From Stenotrophomonas sp. SAU14A_NAIMI4_5 (lineage in GTDB: Bacteria; Pseudomonadota; Gammaproteobacteria; Xanthomonadales; Xanthomonadaceae), in NCBI RefSeq assembly GCF_003086795.1, contig NZ_CP026003.1, positions 1,632,777-1,696,776 of the forward strand: a stretch of DNA of 64,000 bases, given 5' to 3'. This document shows positions 1-9,378 of this stretch, one piece after another (the first letter of the stretch is position 1; every line of letters begins with the position of its first letter). The notes below the pieces were generated by a model. The model did not search any database and was not told the origin of the DNA. It worked only from the letters and a program-made list of their open reading frames with translations. Position numbers and translations under genes: made by a program.

Positions 1-1155
1 CGCCTGCAGGCTCAGCCAGTGCAGCACCAGCGCCGCCACGGACTGTGCGGCCAGCAGCCACAGCACGATGCTGAACATGCGTCCCGGCACGCGCCGGCGC
101 AGCAGCGCGATGGCGCCCGGCAGCAGCAGCACCGCCAGCGGCGAGAGCAGCAGCAGGTTGCGGTTGGCCCACGCGGCGTAGTGGATGCTGAAGCCCCACA
201 GGAACACCAGCACGCCACCGAACAGGGCGCACAGCAGCCAGAACGGCAGGGCGATGCCGGCCAGCAGGCGCGGGCGGCTGCGCAGGGCCAGCACGCCGGC
301 GGCGATCACCAGGCCGCACAGCAGCCACGGCCACCAGCGCCGCGCGAATTCCTTCGGCTCGGGATCGATGCGGTGCGGCAGCAGTTCCTGCTCGCTCTGC
401 ACCAGAGGCCGGCCATCGCTGTTGCGCACCTGGCGCAGCGCATCGGCCAGACGCATCGGCACGAAGGCTTCCTGCCAACGCGACAGCGGCTGGTCGGCGA
501 ACGGACCGAGGCCGACGTCGAAGCCCAGCCACATCCACGGTGCCGGCGATGCCAGGCGCACCGATTCGCTGCGGTAGGTGTTGCCACGCGAACGTCCGGA
601 CAGCTGCGCATGCAGGCCGCCATCCAGTGCCTTGTCGAGGGTGTCGCGCACCATCGTGGCGCAGTTGGCGGTGTAGTAGTCGTAGTGGTAGCGCGCGTTC
701 TCAGGTTTGGCCCGTTCGGCCAGGCCGGCGGCCAGGGCACGGGCCTGGTCCGGGCGCAGGTCCAGCCATTGCACGCTGGCACCGCGGCCGGTCTCGTCGT
801 AGTACGACAGGTCCTGCTGCAGCGGCAGCGCCACCAGGTAATACATCATGTCGCCGCGTGCGAAGCGGCTGATGAAGTCATCCTCGGACGGATCGAAGTA
901 ACCGAAGTTGTACGAGATCGCCTCGCCGCTGACCGGGTCGAGCACCACGATGGCGTCGTGGCCGAAGCGTTCGAAGAACACCGTGCCCGGCTGCATGGTC
1001 ACCACGCCGATGCGCGGCGCCGGCGCTTCCTGCGGGGCGGCGGCATCGGTGGCCGGCGCGGCGGCCATCGCCTGCGCGAAGGCCGCCTGCGGCAGGGCCA
1101 TGGCCAGCACGCACAGTGCCAGCCACACACTCAGGATCAGGCCCCGGCGCTTCAA
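1..1155 (-). CDS. Secreted DUF4105 (Lnb N-terminal-like) membrane protein, 3' end cut by window edge
   Basis: 385 codons are visible and no stop is reached, so the C-terminus lies outside the window. The product begins with a clear signal peptide (MKRRGLILSVWLALCVLAMA, then AFA). A DUF4105/Lnb-like domain follows (VFFERFGHDAIVVLD near residue 55; YYTANCATMVRDTL near 165), with the Cys and His expected of an NlpC/P60-like fold. After it come three to four hydrophobic segments. The only start that retains the signal peptide is TTG at 1155-1153, which overlaps the corC stop as TTGA, so the two genes are probably translationally coupled. In relatives lnt usually follows corC, so this may sit between corC and lnt. 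The exact enzymatic role is unknown to me. Confidence 0.8.
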   Translation of the reverse strand, partial: MKRRGLILSVWLALCVLAMALPQAAFAQAMAAAPATDAAAPQEAPAPRIGVVTMQPGTVFFERFGHDAIVVLDPVSGEAISYNFGYFDPSEDDFISRFARGDMMYYLVALPLQQDLSYYDETGRGASVQWLDLRPDQARALAAGLAERAKPENARYHYDYYTANCATMVRDTLDKALDGGLHAQLSGRSRGNTYRSESVRLASPAPWMWLGFDVGLGPFADQPLSRWQEAFVPMRLADALRQVRNSDGRPLVQSEQELLPHRIDPEPKEFARRWWPWLLCGLVIAAGVLALRSRPRLLAGIALPFWLLCALFGGVLVFLWGFSIHYAAWANRNLLLLSPLAVLLLPGAIALLRRRVPGRMFSIVLWLLAAQSVAALVLHWLSLQA

Positions 1156-2033
1156 GCGTCGTCCTGCTCGTCCGGCGGCAGCACCGTCACATGGAAGGCC
1201 TGCACCCGGCGCGCATCGGCGCGTGCCACGCGGAACATGAAGCGGTCCAGCGCCAGCTCATCGCCGACCTCGGGCAGGTGGCCGATCGCCTCGGTCACCA
1301 GGCCGCCGATGGTGTCGTAGTCCTCGTCGGAGAACGTGGCACCGAAGCGCTCGTTGAAATCGCCGATCGCGGTCAGCGCGTCGACCACGTAGCGGCCATC
1401 GGCCTGGATCGCGATCTGTGCCGATTGATCCTCGGCCTCGTCATGCTCGTCGTCGATCTCGCCGACGATCTGTTCCAGCACGTCCTCGATGGTGACCAGG
1501 CCGGCGACACCGCCGTACTCGTCCACCACCATGGCCATGTGGTTGCGCGACAGGCGGAATTCCTTCAGCAGCACGTTGAGCTTCTTCGCCTCGGGGATCA
1601 GCACCGCCGGGCGCAGCAGTTCGCGCACGTTGGCCGGCCCGTTGTCGGCGACCACGCCGCGCAGCAGGTCCTTGGCCAGCAGGATGCCAAGGATGTCGTC
1701 CTTGTTCTCGCCGTGCACCGGGAAGCGTGAGTGGCCCGATTCGACGACCTGTTTCATCAGGTCCAGGAAGGGCGCCTCGACCGGCAGCGAAACCATCTGC
1801 GAGCGCGAGATCATCACGTCGCCCACGGTCAGCTCGGCCACCGAAATGGCGCCTTCCATCATCTTCAGGGTATCGGCGGCGATCAGACCCTCTTCCTGCG
1901 CGGTGTGCAGGACAGCGACCAGCTCGTCGCGGGTATGGGGTTCGCCGGAGAAGGCGGAGGTCAGGCGTTCAAGCCAGCCGCGCTTCTTTTCATTGGGCTC
2001 CAGGGAGGAGCTACTACTGTCGTCTTCTGACAT
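1152..2033 (-). CDS. corC: HlyC/CorC family protein with tandem CBS domains
   Basis: 293 aa. A short acidic, serine-rich N-terminus (MSEDDSSSSS) resembles E. coli CorC. Two CBS domains lie around residues 60-190 (VGDVMISRSQMVSLP; HMAMVVDEYGGVAGLVTIEDV) and a CorC_HlyC transporter-associated domain follows (residues about 205-285). CorC is linked to Mg2+/Co2+ efflux or tolerance. There are no membrane helices, as in the short CorC form. I chose the ATG at 2033 over an in-frame ATG eight codons upstream because it matches the family N-terminus. It lies downstream of phoH-ybeY on the same strand, a standard gammaproteobacterial order. Confidence 0.93.
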   Translation of the reverse strand: MSEDDSSSSSLEPNEKKRGWLERLTSAFSGEPHTRDELVAVLHTAQEEGLIAADTLKMMEGAISVAELTVGDVMISRSQMVSLPVEAPFLDLMKQVVESGHSRFPVHGENKDDILGILLAKDLLRGVVADNGPANVRELLRPAVLIPEAKKLNVLLKEFRLSRNHMAMVVDEYGGVAGLVTIEDVLEQIVGEIDDEHDEAEDQSAQIAIQADGRYVVDALTAIGDFNERFGATFSDEDYDTIGGLVTEAIGHLPEVGDELALDRFMFRVARADARRVQAFHVTVLPPDEQDDA

Positions 2034-2097
2034 CTCTGGAAAAAGGGCACCCGGCAAGCCGGGCGTTGTCCCAAGTCTAGCAGGATGTTGGGGCCTT

Positions 2098-2646
2098 TCA
2101 GTGACCGCCGGCGGCCGCGGCCGGAATCTCGTCGTCGGCCGGCAGATCCAGGCTGTAGGTACAGCCGGCCAGGGTCTTGCCGGGGTGGCTGGCCACCGTG
2201 GACACGCTGAGGATGATCGACTCGATCTGGGCCTCGCCGGTCCTGGGGTCGGTCACGTCGCGGCTGACCACCTCGCGGCCGGCCATGAACTTGCCGTCCT
2301 GGTCGTAGCCGGTTTCCAGTTCCAGGCGCTTGGCCAGCGGGTGCGGGTCGGCCTGGTCCAGCACGGCCATCACGCTGGCGCCGGCCACGGCCACCCGCTC
2401 GGTCTGCTGGCCGAACACGGTGATCGGGTTGGCCAGGCGGAACTCGCTCATGAACTGGTTGCCCTGCGGCAGCGGCTGCAGGCCCTGGGCCACGGCCTTC
2501 AGCGGGTCGGCCAGCAGCGGTGCCAGCGCGGCATGCTCGGCCACGCCCTGGCGGCATTCGATCAGCGCCGGCAGGTCCAGCGGGGCGGCCGAAGCGGGGG
2601 CAGCGAGGGAGGCGAGCAGCAGGGGCAGGGCAGTACGCAGCAGCAC
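2098..2646 (-). CDS. Hypothetical periplasmic protein
   Basis: 182 aa. It has a typical Sec signal peptide (MLLRTALPLLLASLAAPASA) and then a soluble domain with two cysteines, in IECRQG and AGCTYS, which could form a disulfide. There are no membrane segments and I recognise no family. Sequence such as VFGQQTERVAVAGASVMAVL and DGKFMAGREVVSRDVTD suggests a beta-rich fold. It lies on the minus strand between a membrane protein gene and corC, about 65 bp from corC, so it may be cotranscribed. Probably a genus- or family-restricted envelope protein. Confidence 0.7.
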   Translation of the reverse strand: MLLRTALPLLLASLAAPASAAPLDLPALIECRQGVAEHAALAPLLADPLKAVAQGLQPLPQGNQFMSEFRLANPITVFGQQTERVAVAGASVMAVLDQADPHPLAKRLELETGYDQDGKFMAGREVVSRDVTDPRTGEAQIESIILSVSTVASHPGKTLAGCTYSLDLPADDEIPAAAAGGH

Positions 2647-2736
2647 AGGCAGGAGATCCGCGATGGAGGATGCCCGGACATGGTAGCGGCGGTGGACGGC
2701 GACTGCGACCGGGCACGCCGGTCGGCCGCTACGGCC

Positions 2737-3342
2737 TCAGCCCTGCGGTGCCGCGCGCAGTCGCGCCCATGCAGCCCGTACCCCGCCGCTGGCCAGCGCC
2801 CACAGCGCCATCGCCGGCAGTGTCAGGAACACCACGGTCAGGGTCACGTGGACCAACCCCATCACGATGCCGGCTGCCAGCGTCAGGTAGTTCGCCTGCT
2901 GCGGCATCGGCAACTCGACCGGGCCTGTATGGCTGCGTACCAGCATGTAGGCGGCGGCAAGCGCGAACAGGGCAAGCAGCTGCACCCGGGGGGCCAGGAA
3001 GAAAGGCAGGCTGCCGCTGCCGCGGTGCAGGCGGCGCAGCACGAAAACGCGCCAGCTGAGCGGGGCGGTGCACACGCCGGCCAGCGGCAGCAGGAGTGCG
3101 ATCACCGAGAGGGCGTTGAACATCTGCGGAGAGATCAGGCCGTGCGGCAGGCGCGACTGGACAAGGCCAATGAGGAACGCTGCCAGCAGCATGACGGGCG
3201 ACACCAGCGCCAGCGTGAGCAGCAGCCAGTGCCGGCCATCGGGGTGGCGCGCGATGTTTCGACGCGCCACGTACAACCCCACGACCGTTACAAGAATGCA
3301 GATCGCAGGTATGGCCAGCGCGGCCATGAGTTGACCCTTCAT
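2737..3342 (-). CDS. Hypothetical multi-pass membrane protein
   Basis: 201 aa with five to six hydrophobic helices (for example AALAIPAICILVTVVGLYVA, WLLLTLALVSPVMLLAAFLI, VQLLALFALAAAYMLV and MGLVHVTLTVVFLTLPAMAL). No catalytic motif or known domain is visible. The ATG at 3342 is preceded by a good GGGAGAC ribosome binding site at about 7 nt. An overlapping alternative frame over the same bases lacks this hydrophobic pattern and was discarded. Function unknown. Confidence 0.65.
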   Translation of the reverse strand: MKGQLMAALAIPAICILVTVVGLYVARRNIARHPDGRHWLLLTLALVSPVMLLAAFLIGLVQSRLPHGLISPQMFNALSVIALLLPLAGVCTAPLSWRVFVLRRLHRGSGSLPFFLAPRVQLLALFALAAAYMLVRSHTGPVELPMPQQANYLTLAAGIVMGLVHVTLTVVFLTLPAMALWALASGGVRAAWARLRAAPQG

Positions 3343-3391
3343 CGTCCATGTCTCCCGGGGATGTCTGCCCGAGAGTAGCGCGGTTCTGGCC

Positions 3392-3877
3392 TCAGCGCTC
3401 GCCGGCGTAAGGATCCTCGATGCCCAGCTCGGCCAGGATCTCGCGCTCCAGCTGCTCCATCGCCTCGGCTTCCTTGTCGTCCTCGTGGTCCCAGCCCAGC
3501 AGGTGCAGCACGCCGTGCACGGTCAGGTGCGCGTAATGGGCGTTCAGTGCCTTGCCCTGCTCATCGGCCTCGCGGGCCACCACCGGCGCGCAGATCACCA
3601 GGTCACCCAGCAGCGGGAACTTCACCCCCTTGGGCAGGCCTTCGGGCACGTCGGCCGGGAAGCTGAGCACGTTGGTGGCGTAATCCTTGCCACGGTAATG
3701 CCGGTTCAGCGACTGCCCTTCCTTCGCATCGACCACGCGGATGGCCAGGTCGGCCTCGCGGATGCGTCCCTTCAGGGCCGCCGCCACCCATTTGCGGAAG
3801 CTCACCGCCGCTGGAAGGCCGGTGCGGGGCAGGGCGTAGCTGATGGCGACATCAAGTCGCACGGGGCCTTTGGTCAT
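3392..3877 (-). CDS. ybeY: Endoribonuclease YbeY (16S rRNA maturation and ribosome quality control)
   Basis: 161 aa. The metal-binding signature H121-GVLH125-LLGWD-H131 is intact, as is the N-terminal [14 protein letters not shown] region typical of the family. YbeY is a zinc-dependent single-strand RNase that processes the 3' end of 16S rRNA and takes part in ribosome quality control. The start ATG overlaps the phoH stop as ATGA, so it is translationally coupled to phoH. This phoH-ybeY-corC order is conserved in gammaproteobacteria. Confidence 0.96.
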   Translation of the reverse strand: MTKGPVRLDVAISYALPRTGLPAAVSFRKWVAAALKGRIREADLAIRVVDAKEGQSLNRHYRGKDYATNVLSFPADVPEGLPKGVKFPLLGDLVICAPVVAREADEQGKALNAHYAHLTVHGVLHLLGWDHEDDKEAEAMEQLEREILAELGIEDPYAGER

Positions 3878-4860
3878 GGGGTAGCTCCAGGTTGAATCTG
3901 ATGCAGGTCGCGGCGGTCGTAGGCATTGACGATGCGTGCGACCAGCGGGTGGCGGACCACGTCACGCGCTTCGAAGAAGGTGAACGTCACGCCCTCCACA
4001 TCGCGCAGCACGTCGATGGCGTCGCGCAGGCCCGACTTCACGTGCTTGGGCAGGTCGGTCTGGGTCAGGTCGCCGGTGACCACCGCGGTGGAGCCGTAGC
4101 CCAGGCGGGTCAGGAACATCTTCATCTGCTCGATGGTGGTGTTCTGTGCTTCGTCCAGGATCACGAACGCATCGTTGAGCGTGCGCCCGCGCATGTAGGC
4201 CAGCGGCGCGATCTCGATGACGTTCTTTTCCAGCAGCTTGACCACCTTCTCCACGCCCATCATTTCGTACAGGGCGTCGTACAGCGGGCGCAGGTAGGGG
4301 TCGACCTTCTGGCTCAGGTCGCCGGGCAGGAAGCCCAGCTTCTCGCCGGCTTCCACCGCCGGGCGCACCAGGATCAGCCGCTGCACGCGCGATTCGTTCA
4401 GTGCTTCCACCGCGCTGGCCACGGCCAGGAAGGTCTTGCCGGTACCGGCAGGGCCGATGCCGAAGTTGATGTCATGCGTGGCGATCTGGTGCAGGTAGCG
4501 GCCCTGGTTGGCGCCGCGGCCGCGCACGGTGCCGCGCTTGACCTTGATCGCCACGTCCTGCGCTTCGTAGGAGCGCTCGGCGATCTGCTCGACATTGGCC
4601 TGCGCCAGGCGCAGGTGGATGGCGTGGCTGTCGAAGGTGGTCTCGGCGGCTTCGACGTACAGCGCCTCGATCAGCTTCTGCGCCTCGACGATGGCCTCGT
4701 CCGGCCCGCTGATGCGGAACACGAAGCCGCGGTTGGCGATCTCCACGCCGAGCTTCAGCTCGATCTGGCGCAGGTGCCCGTCGAAGGGACCACACAGGTT
4801 GGCCAGCCGCTCGTTGTCTTCCGGCGACAGGGTGAAATCTCGATGCTCGATGCTTTTCAT
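3874..4860 (-). CDS. phoH: PhoH family ATPase
   Basis: 328 aa. It has an N-terminal KH-like region (residues about 30-75) and then a PhoH P-loop domain with Walker A GPAGTGKT at 136-143 and a Walker B-like [11 protein letters not shown]. It is the PhoL/YbeZ type that works with YbeY in RNA metabolism. The reading frame is open 30 codons further upstream, but ATG 4860 ([13 protein letters not shown]) matches the family start and is preferred. Confidence 0.94.
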   Translation of the reverse strand: MKSIEHRDFTLSPEDNERLANLCGPFDGHLRQIELKLGVEIANRGFVFRISGPDEAIVEAQKLIEALYVEAAETTFDSHAIHLRLAQANVEQIAERSYEAQDVAIKVKRGTVRGRGANQGRYLHQIATHDINFGIGPAGTGKTFLAVASAVEALNESRVQRLILVRPAVEAGEKLGFLPGDLSQKVDPYLRPLYDALYEMMGVEKVVKLLEKNVIEIAPLAYMRGRTLNDAFVILDEAQNTTIEQMKMFLTRLGYGSTAVVTGDLTQTDLPKHVKSGLRDAIDVLRDVEGVTFTFFEARDVVRHPLVARIVNAYDRRDLHQIQPGATP

Positions 4861-4945
4861 TGCGTGGGGTGGGGCGGGTTCGCCGTCCACCGCGATGGAC
4901 CCAGGGAAGACAAGATTAGCGCGCGGACGGGCGGGGCGACAGTTC

Positions 4946-4962
4946 TCCACACCGGGTGTGGA
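4946..4962. promoter_or_regulatory. 17-bp perfect palindrome upstream of phoH
   Basis: TCCACACC-G-GGTGTGGA is a perfect inverted repeat lying 86-102 bases upstream of the phoH start. A plausible -10 (TAATCT on the minus strand) lies between it and the gene. It has no T-run, so it is not a terminator. It may be an operator; the binding protein is unknown. Confidence 0.35.
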
Positions 4963-5058
4963 TCGGCGCCGAAGAAAGCTGTGGACAAGTACTTGCGGAG
5001 CCTGCGCGGCAAGGGAGGTGAAGCGCTGGTGAAAAATGTGCCAGGAGGACCGGCCCTT

Positions 5059-5087
5059 GGTAGGTGCCGACCGTTGGTCGGCACACC
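5059..5087 (+). repeat. GTAG-type REP/SMAG palindrome, subfamily A
   Basis: It reads GGTAGGTGCCGACC then GTT then GGTCGGCAC. The stem GTGCCGACC/GGTCGGCAC is perfect with a GTT loop. It sits just past the 3' end of miaB. The same unit recurs at 9414, 9449, 13578 and 13618. Confidence 0.9.
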
Positions 5088-5091
5088 TTCC

Positions 5092-6507
5092 TTACTCCGC
5101 CACCACCCGCGCACGCAGCGAATTGGTCAGCGCCTCGGTGATCAACACGTCCACGAACTGGCCGATCAGGCGCGCCGGCGCCGGGAAGTTCACCGAACGC
5201 ATGTTCTCGGTCTTGCCGGTCAACTCGTTCGGGTTCTTGCGCGAGGGGCCTTCCACCAGCACGGTCTGCACGGTGCCGACCATCCTTTCGGAAATGCCGG
5301 CGGCATGCGCATTGATGCGTTCCTGCAGGCGCGACAGCCGCGCGTGCTTTTCCGCATCGCTGATCGTGTCCTCCAGGTCGGCCGCCGGGGTGCCCGGGCG
5401 ACGCGAGTAGATGAAGGAGAAACTGTGGTCGAAGCCGATATCCTCGATCAGCTTCATGGTCTTCTCGAAATCGGCATCGGTCTCGCCGGGGAAGCCGACG
5501 ATGAAATCCGAGCTGATCGAGATGTCCGGGCGCACCGCGCGCAGCTTGCGGATCTTCGACTTGAATTCCAGCGCGGTGTAGCCGCGCTTCATCGCCGACA
5601 GCACGCGGTCGCTGCCGGCCTGGACCGGCAGGTGCAGGAAGTTGGCCAGCTGCGGCACGTCGCGGAACGCGTCGATCAGCGAGTCGCTGAATTCCAGCGG
5701 ATGCGAAGTGGTGAAGCGGATGCGGCCGACGCCGTCGATCTCGGCGATGGTGCGGATCAGCAGGCCCAGGTCGGCGAATTCACCGTCGCCATAGGGACCG
5801 CGATAGGCGTTGACGTTCTGCCCGAGCAGGTTGATCTCGCGCACGCCCTGTGCGGCCAGCTGCGCCACTTCCACCACCACGTCCTCGAACGGACGGCTGA
5901 CTTCGGTGCCGCGGGTGTAGGGCACCACGCAGAACGAGCAGTACTTGGAGCAGCCTTCCATGATCGAGACGAACGCCGAGGCGCCCTCGGCGCGCGGTTC
6001 CGGCAGGCGGTCGAACTTTTCGATTTCCGGGAAGCTGATGTCCACCTGCGGGCGCTGCTGCTCGCGGCGGGCACGGATCAGTTCCGGCAGCCGGTGCAGG
6101 GTCTGCGGGCCGAACACCAGGTCCACGAACGGCGCGCGCTTGATGATCGCTTCACCTTCCTGCGAGGCCACGCAGCCGCCCACGCCGATGATGACTTCGC
6201 GGCCCTTGTTCTTCAGGCCCTTCCACACGCCCAGCTGGCTGAACACCTTTTCCTGCGCCTTTTCGCGGATGGAGCAGGTGTTGACCAGGATGACGTCGGC
6301 GTCGTCCGGGGTATCGGTCAGTTCCAGGCCATCGCTGGCGGCAAGCACGTCGGCCATCTTGGCCGAGTCGTACTCGTTCATCTGGCAACCGTGGGTCTTG
6401 ATGTAGAGCTTGCCTTTGACCTGGTCGGGCTTGCGCGGACCAGTGGGCAGGGCAACGAGCGGGGTACCGCCCGAGGCGGGCGGAAAGACGTCTGGCGTCC
6501 CGGTCAT
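5092..6507 (-). CDS. miaB: tRNA-2-methylthio-N6-dimethylallyladenosine synthase MiaB
   Basis: 471 aa radical SAM methylthiotransferase that adds the methylthio group to i6A37 of tRNAs. The N-terminal UPF0004 domain carries the second-cluster cysteines C41, C78 and C112. The radical SAM triad C186-x3-C190-x2-C193 lies in [10 protein letters not shown], and a C-terminal TRAM domain ends the protein (about 400-470). About 30 extra residues precede the conserved [12 protein letters not shown]; this extension is common in xanthomonads. It heads the minus-strand miaB-phoH-ybeY-corC group. Confidence 0.96.
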   Translation of the reverse strand: MTGTPDVFPPASGGTPLVALPTGPRKPDQVKGKLYIKTHGCQMNEYDSAKMADVLAASDGLELTDTPDDADVILVNTCSIREKAQEKVFSQLGVWKGLKNKGREVIIGVGGCVASQEGEAIIKRAPFVDLVFGPQTLHRLPELIRARREQQRPQVDISFPEIEKFDRLPEPRAEGASAFVSIMEGCSKYCSFCVVPYTRGTEVSRPFEDVVVEVAQLAAQGVREINLLGQNVNAYRGPYGDGEFADLGLLIRTIAEIDGVGRIRFTTSHPLEFSDSLIDAFRDVPQLANFLHLPVQAGSDRVLSAMKRGYTALEFKSKIRKLRAVRPDISISSDFIVGFPGETDADFEKTMKLIEDIGFDHSFSFIYSRRPGTPAADLEDTISDAEKHARLSRLQERINAHAAGISERMVGTVQTVLVEGPSRKNPNELTGKTENMRSVNFPAPARLIGQFVDVLITEALTNSLRARVVAE

Positions 6508-6583
6508 GGCGCTTAATCCATTCGGGTGGCGGGAAAGCGGGCAATTCTACCCGCATCCCACGCCGCCCGCCGGCCCGCCACCC

Positions 6584-6725
6584 GGTAGCGCCGGGCCACG
6601 CCCGGCGGAAGGCCACGAGCGCCGCGCTGCGCGCTCGCGGGGCATGGCCCCGCGCTACCGTACACGTCGCCGCCCGTCGGCCAATCATCGTCCGCCATCC
6701 GGTAGCGCCGGGCCGTGCCCGGCGG
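6584..6725. repeat. Three GTAG REP/SMAG palindromes, subfamily B, two in opposite orientation
   Basis: GGTAGCGCCGGGCCACGCCCGGC begins at 6584, is faced by an inverted copy ending CGCGCTACC near 6659, and a third copy starts at 6701 and ends just before the gst stop. The facing pair is the dimer arrangement often seen for REP elements. They fill most of the gap between miaB and the GST gene, which contains no other gene. Confidence 0.85.
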
Positions 6726-6728
6726 CCC

Positions 6729-7349
6729 TTACGCCGCCACCAGCTCCGCGTCGATCTGCCGCGAGCGGTCGAACGCGGCCAGCGTGCCCATCCGGTCGAT
6801 ATAGGCCGCGGTGGCCGGGGCCGGCTGCACCAGCCCGAACTCGCGCATCCAGCCCAGCGCATTGCCCCACAGGATGTCCGCCGCGCTCAGCGCCTCGCCC
6901 AGCAGGTACGGGCCCTGCGCCAGCTGCGCCTCGATCACCTGCAGTACGGTCTCGGCATCGTTGTAGGGCGACATCATCCGCGGCGGCGGCTCGCGGTGCA
7001 GCGCCTTGTCGGTCATCGCCGGCTCGAAGCAGGCGCCGTAGAAGGCCATCCAGCGCAGGTAGGGGCCGCGCTGCGCATCGCCGATCGGCGGCGCCAGCCC
7101 GGCTTCCGGGTACAGGTCGGCCAGGTACAGGTAGATGGCCACCTGTTCGGTCACCAGCGCGCCGTTGTGGATGATCGCCGGCACCTTGCCCATCGGGTTG
7201 ATGGCCAGGTAGGCCGGGGCCAGGTTGGCGCCGGCCTTCAGGTCCAGCACCTGCAGCCGGTAGTCGGCGCCGAGTGCCTCGAGCAGGGCGACGGCACCGC
7301 TCGAGCGTGAACGGGCGGCGTGGTAGAGGGTGATCTGGCGTGCAGACAT
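6729..7349 (-). CDS. Glutathione S-transferase family protein
   Basis: 206 aa. The N-terminal thioredoxin-like domain starts MSARQITLYHAARSRS and contains NPMGKVPAIIHNGALVTEQVAIYLYLAD, in which MGKVP and the TEQ stretch match the cis-Pro and glutathione-binding elements of GSTs. A helical C-terminal domain follows (LSAADILWGNALGW). The frame stays open far upstream, but ATG 7349 has a good AAGGAG site 8 nt away and the conserved N-terminus. It is divergent from the WYL regulator across only 81 bp, which suggests control by that neighbour. Confidence 0.9.
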   Translation of the reverse strand: MSARQITLYHAARSRSSGAVALLEALGADYRLQVLDLKAGANLAPAYLAINPMGKVPAIIHNGALVTEQVAIYLYLADLYPEAGLAPPIGDAQRGPYLRWMAFYGACFEPAMTDKALHREPPPRMMSPYNDAETVLQVIEAQLAQGPYLLGEALSAADILWGNALGWMREFGLVQPAPATAAYIDRMGTLAAFDRSRQIDAELVAA

Positions 7350-7430
7350 GGCAGGGCTCCTTGCGGTGGGTGGTGAAGCGGGAGGCCATGCTGGGGCACA
7401 ATCGCGGACGACTTCTGTCCTCGATTCCTC

Positions 7431-8399
7431 ATGCGTCATACCGCCCATCGACTGCTGCGCCTGATCTCGCTCCTGCAGGCCCGCCGGCACTGGTCCGGCG
7501 CCGAGCTGGCCGAGCGCATGGGCGTGGACCGGCGCAGCATCCGCCGCGACATCGAACGCCTGCGCGAGCTCGGTTACCCGGTGCAGGCCTCGGCCGGGGT
7601 CGGTGGTGGCTACCGGCTCGGCACCGGCGCCCCGGTGCTGCCGATGCTGCTGGACGAGGAGGAGGCGACCACCCTGGCCATTGCCCTGCGGGCCGCCTCG
7701 GCCACCCTGTCGGGCATCGACGAGACCGCCCGCGGCCTGCTGTCCAAGCTCGACCCGCTGGTGCCGACCCGGCGCCGGCAGCAGGCCGGCGAGGTGCATG
7801 CGGCCACCGCCACCCTGTCCGACCTGCCGGCCACCGATGCGCGCCTGCTCGGCCGCCTGGCCCAGCACTGCCGGCAGGCCGCACGGCTGTCCTTTGAATA
7901 CCGCAGCGCGCAGGACGTGCTGACCCAGCGCCAGGTCGAGGCCCAGCACCTGGTCAACTACGGCCGTCGCTGGTACCTGCTGGCCTGGGATCTGGTCCGC
8001 GAGGGCTGGCGCACCCTGCGCGTGGACCGGATGGGCGCGGTGCAGCTGCAGCCCGGGCCCGGCCTGCACCGGCGCACCCCGGCGCCGCCCGACGTGATGG
8101 TGCGGCAGGCCGTGAGCCAGGCGCCTTTCACCCTGCAGGCCACCCTGCGCCTGGCCGGCAGCCTGGCCGAGCTGGAGGGTCGCATTCCGCCCTGGTGCGG
8201 GGTGCTGGAGCCCGAGGGCCCCGATCACTGCCTGCTGCGCATGGGCGCCGAGAGCCGCGGCATGGTGCTGGCCCAGATCCTCAGCCTGGACCGGCTGCCG
8301 CTGGCCCTGTGGACCTCGCCGCCGGAACTGCGCGACGAACTGGCCCAGCGCCTGGCCGGGCTGGGCCAGCTGCTGGCTGTGCCGGCGGTCACGGACTGA
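7431..8399 (+). CDS. Helix-turn-helix regulator with WYL domain (YafY/DeoR-like)
   Basis: 322 aa. The N-terminal HTH_11 domain (residues 1-60; LAERMGVDRRSIRRDIERLRELGYPV) is followed by the GVGGGYRLG linker typical of the family. A WYL domain spans about 145-220 (VNYGRRWYLLAWDLVREGWRTLRVDRM) and a WCX-like C-terminus follows. Such proteins are ligand-responsive repressors or activators, often of neighbouring genes. The divergent GST gene is the likely target. The effector cannot be read from sequence. Confidence 0.88.
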   Translation: MRHTAHRLLRLISLLQARRHWSGAELAERMGVDRRSIRRDIERLRELGYPVQASAGVGGGYRLGTGAPVLPMLLDEEEATTLAIALRAASATLSGIDETARGLLSKLDPLVPTRRRQQAGEVHAATATLSDLPATDARLLGRLAQHCRQAARLSFEYRSAQDVLTQRQVEAQHLVNYGRRWYLLAWDLVREGWRTLRVDRMGAVQLQPGPGLHRRTPAPPDVMVRQAVSQAPFTLQATLRLAGSLAELEGRIPPWCGVLEPEGPDHCLLRMGAESRGMVLAQILSLDRLPLALWTSPPELRDELAQRLAGLGQLLAVPAVTD

Positions 8400-8445
8400 G
8401 CCGGGCGGCTTGGCAAGGCCCGGCGAAGCTGGGACACTCGCCGCC

Positions 8446-9378
8446 ATGAAGGGGATACTGGGGACAACGGCGATCATCATCGCTGCGCTGACCGCTGCGC
8501 CGGCCAGCGCCGGCACCCTGTTCAAGTGCCAGGGTGCCGACGGCGTCACCAGCTATGTCAGCAAGCGCGTGCCCGGCGCGCGCTGCAGCAGCATCAGCTA
8601 CAGCCGCGATACCCGCCTTCCCGCCACCCCGCGCGACGTTCCGGCCGCGGCGCCGGTGCAGACCGCCAGCACCACTCCGGCCGCCACCCAGGTGGCCAGC
8701 GCCGAGCGCAACCCGGTGGCCGTGGCCGCCAGTGCCGCCAGCCCGGCCGTCGCCGCCACCCCTGCAGCCAAGCCGGCGACCACGCCGCGCGGCGGCCGCA
8801 TGGTCAGCGGGCAGGTCTATTCGTACATGCAGGATGGCGTGCGCCACTACACCAGTGCGCGCCCGACCCAGGTCGCCAATCTCGGTCCGGTACGCACCAT
8901 CCGCTACAGCTTCATGGAGCGCTGCTACGCCTGCGGGGTCAACCCGCGCGTGGACTTCGGCAGCGTGCGCCTCAACACCACCTCGTTCCAGACCGAGATC
9001 GCCTCGGCAGCACGTGAGTTCGGCGTGGAAGAAGCGATCGTGCGCGCGATCATCCATGCCGAGTCGGCTTACAACCCGACCGCGCTCAGCCGCGCCGGTG
9101 CGCAGGGCCTGATGCAGCTGATGCCGCCGACCGCCGCACGCTTCGGGGTCAGCGATTCCTACGACGCCAGCCAGAACATCCGTGGCGGCGTGCAGTATCT
9201 TGCGTGGTTGTTGAAGCGCTTCAATGGCGATCTGACCCTGGCCGCCGCGGGCTACAACGCCGGCGAAGGCGCGGTCGACCGCCACGGTGGCGTACCGCCG
9301 TACAGTGAAACCCAGTACTACGTGCGCCGCGTCGGCCAGCTGGCCGATCGCTACCGCACCGCATTGACCAAGCAGTAG
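8446..9378 (+). CDS. Secreted lytic transglycosylase (SLT domain) with N-terminal DUF4124-like module
   Basis: 310 aa. A signal peptide (MKGILGTTAIIIAALTAAPASA) is followed by a short DUF4124-like segment (LFKCQGADGVTSYVSKRVPG), an Ala/Pro-rich linker (residues about 55-115), and a family 1-type SLT domain whose likely catalytic Glu is E206 in HAESAYNP, with AGAQGLMQLMPPTA and AAAGYNAGEGAV as expected. It cleaves peptidoglycan glycan strands. ATG 8446 was chosen because it starts the signal peptide. The stop codon TAG is the TAG of a GTAG-type REP element. Confidence 0.92.
   Translation: MKGILGTTAIIIAALTAAPASAGTLFKCQGADGVTSYVSKRVPGARCSSISYSRDTRLPATPRDVPAAAPVQTASTTPAATQVASAERNPVAVAASAASPAVAATPAAKPATTPRGGRMVSGQVYSYMQDGVRHYTSARPTQVANLGPVRTIRYSFMERCYACGVNPRVDFGSVRLNTTSFQTEIASAAREFGVEEAIVRAIIHAESAYNPTALSRAGAQGLMQLMPPTAARFGVSDSYDASQNIRGGVQYLAWLLKRFNGDLTLAAAGYNAGEGAVDRHGGVPPYSETQYYVRRVGQLADRYRTALTKQ

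Noticed and set aside
4981..4995. DnaA-box-like TTGTCCACA on the minus strand upstream of phoH
   Set aside because: A single near-match with no cluster, AT-rich region or dnaA/parAB genes; not an origin.
3892..6516. 874-codon plus-strand frame over phoH and miaB
   Set aside because: His/Gln/Asp-rich shadow crossing two real genes and a REP element.
6729..8549. A 606-codon GST fusion protein
   Set aside because: The extra N-terminal 400 codons are antisense to the WYL regulator; the GST has its own start and ribosome binding site at 7349.
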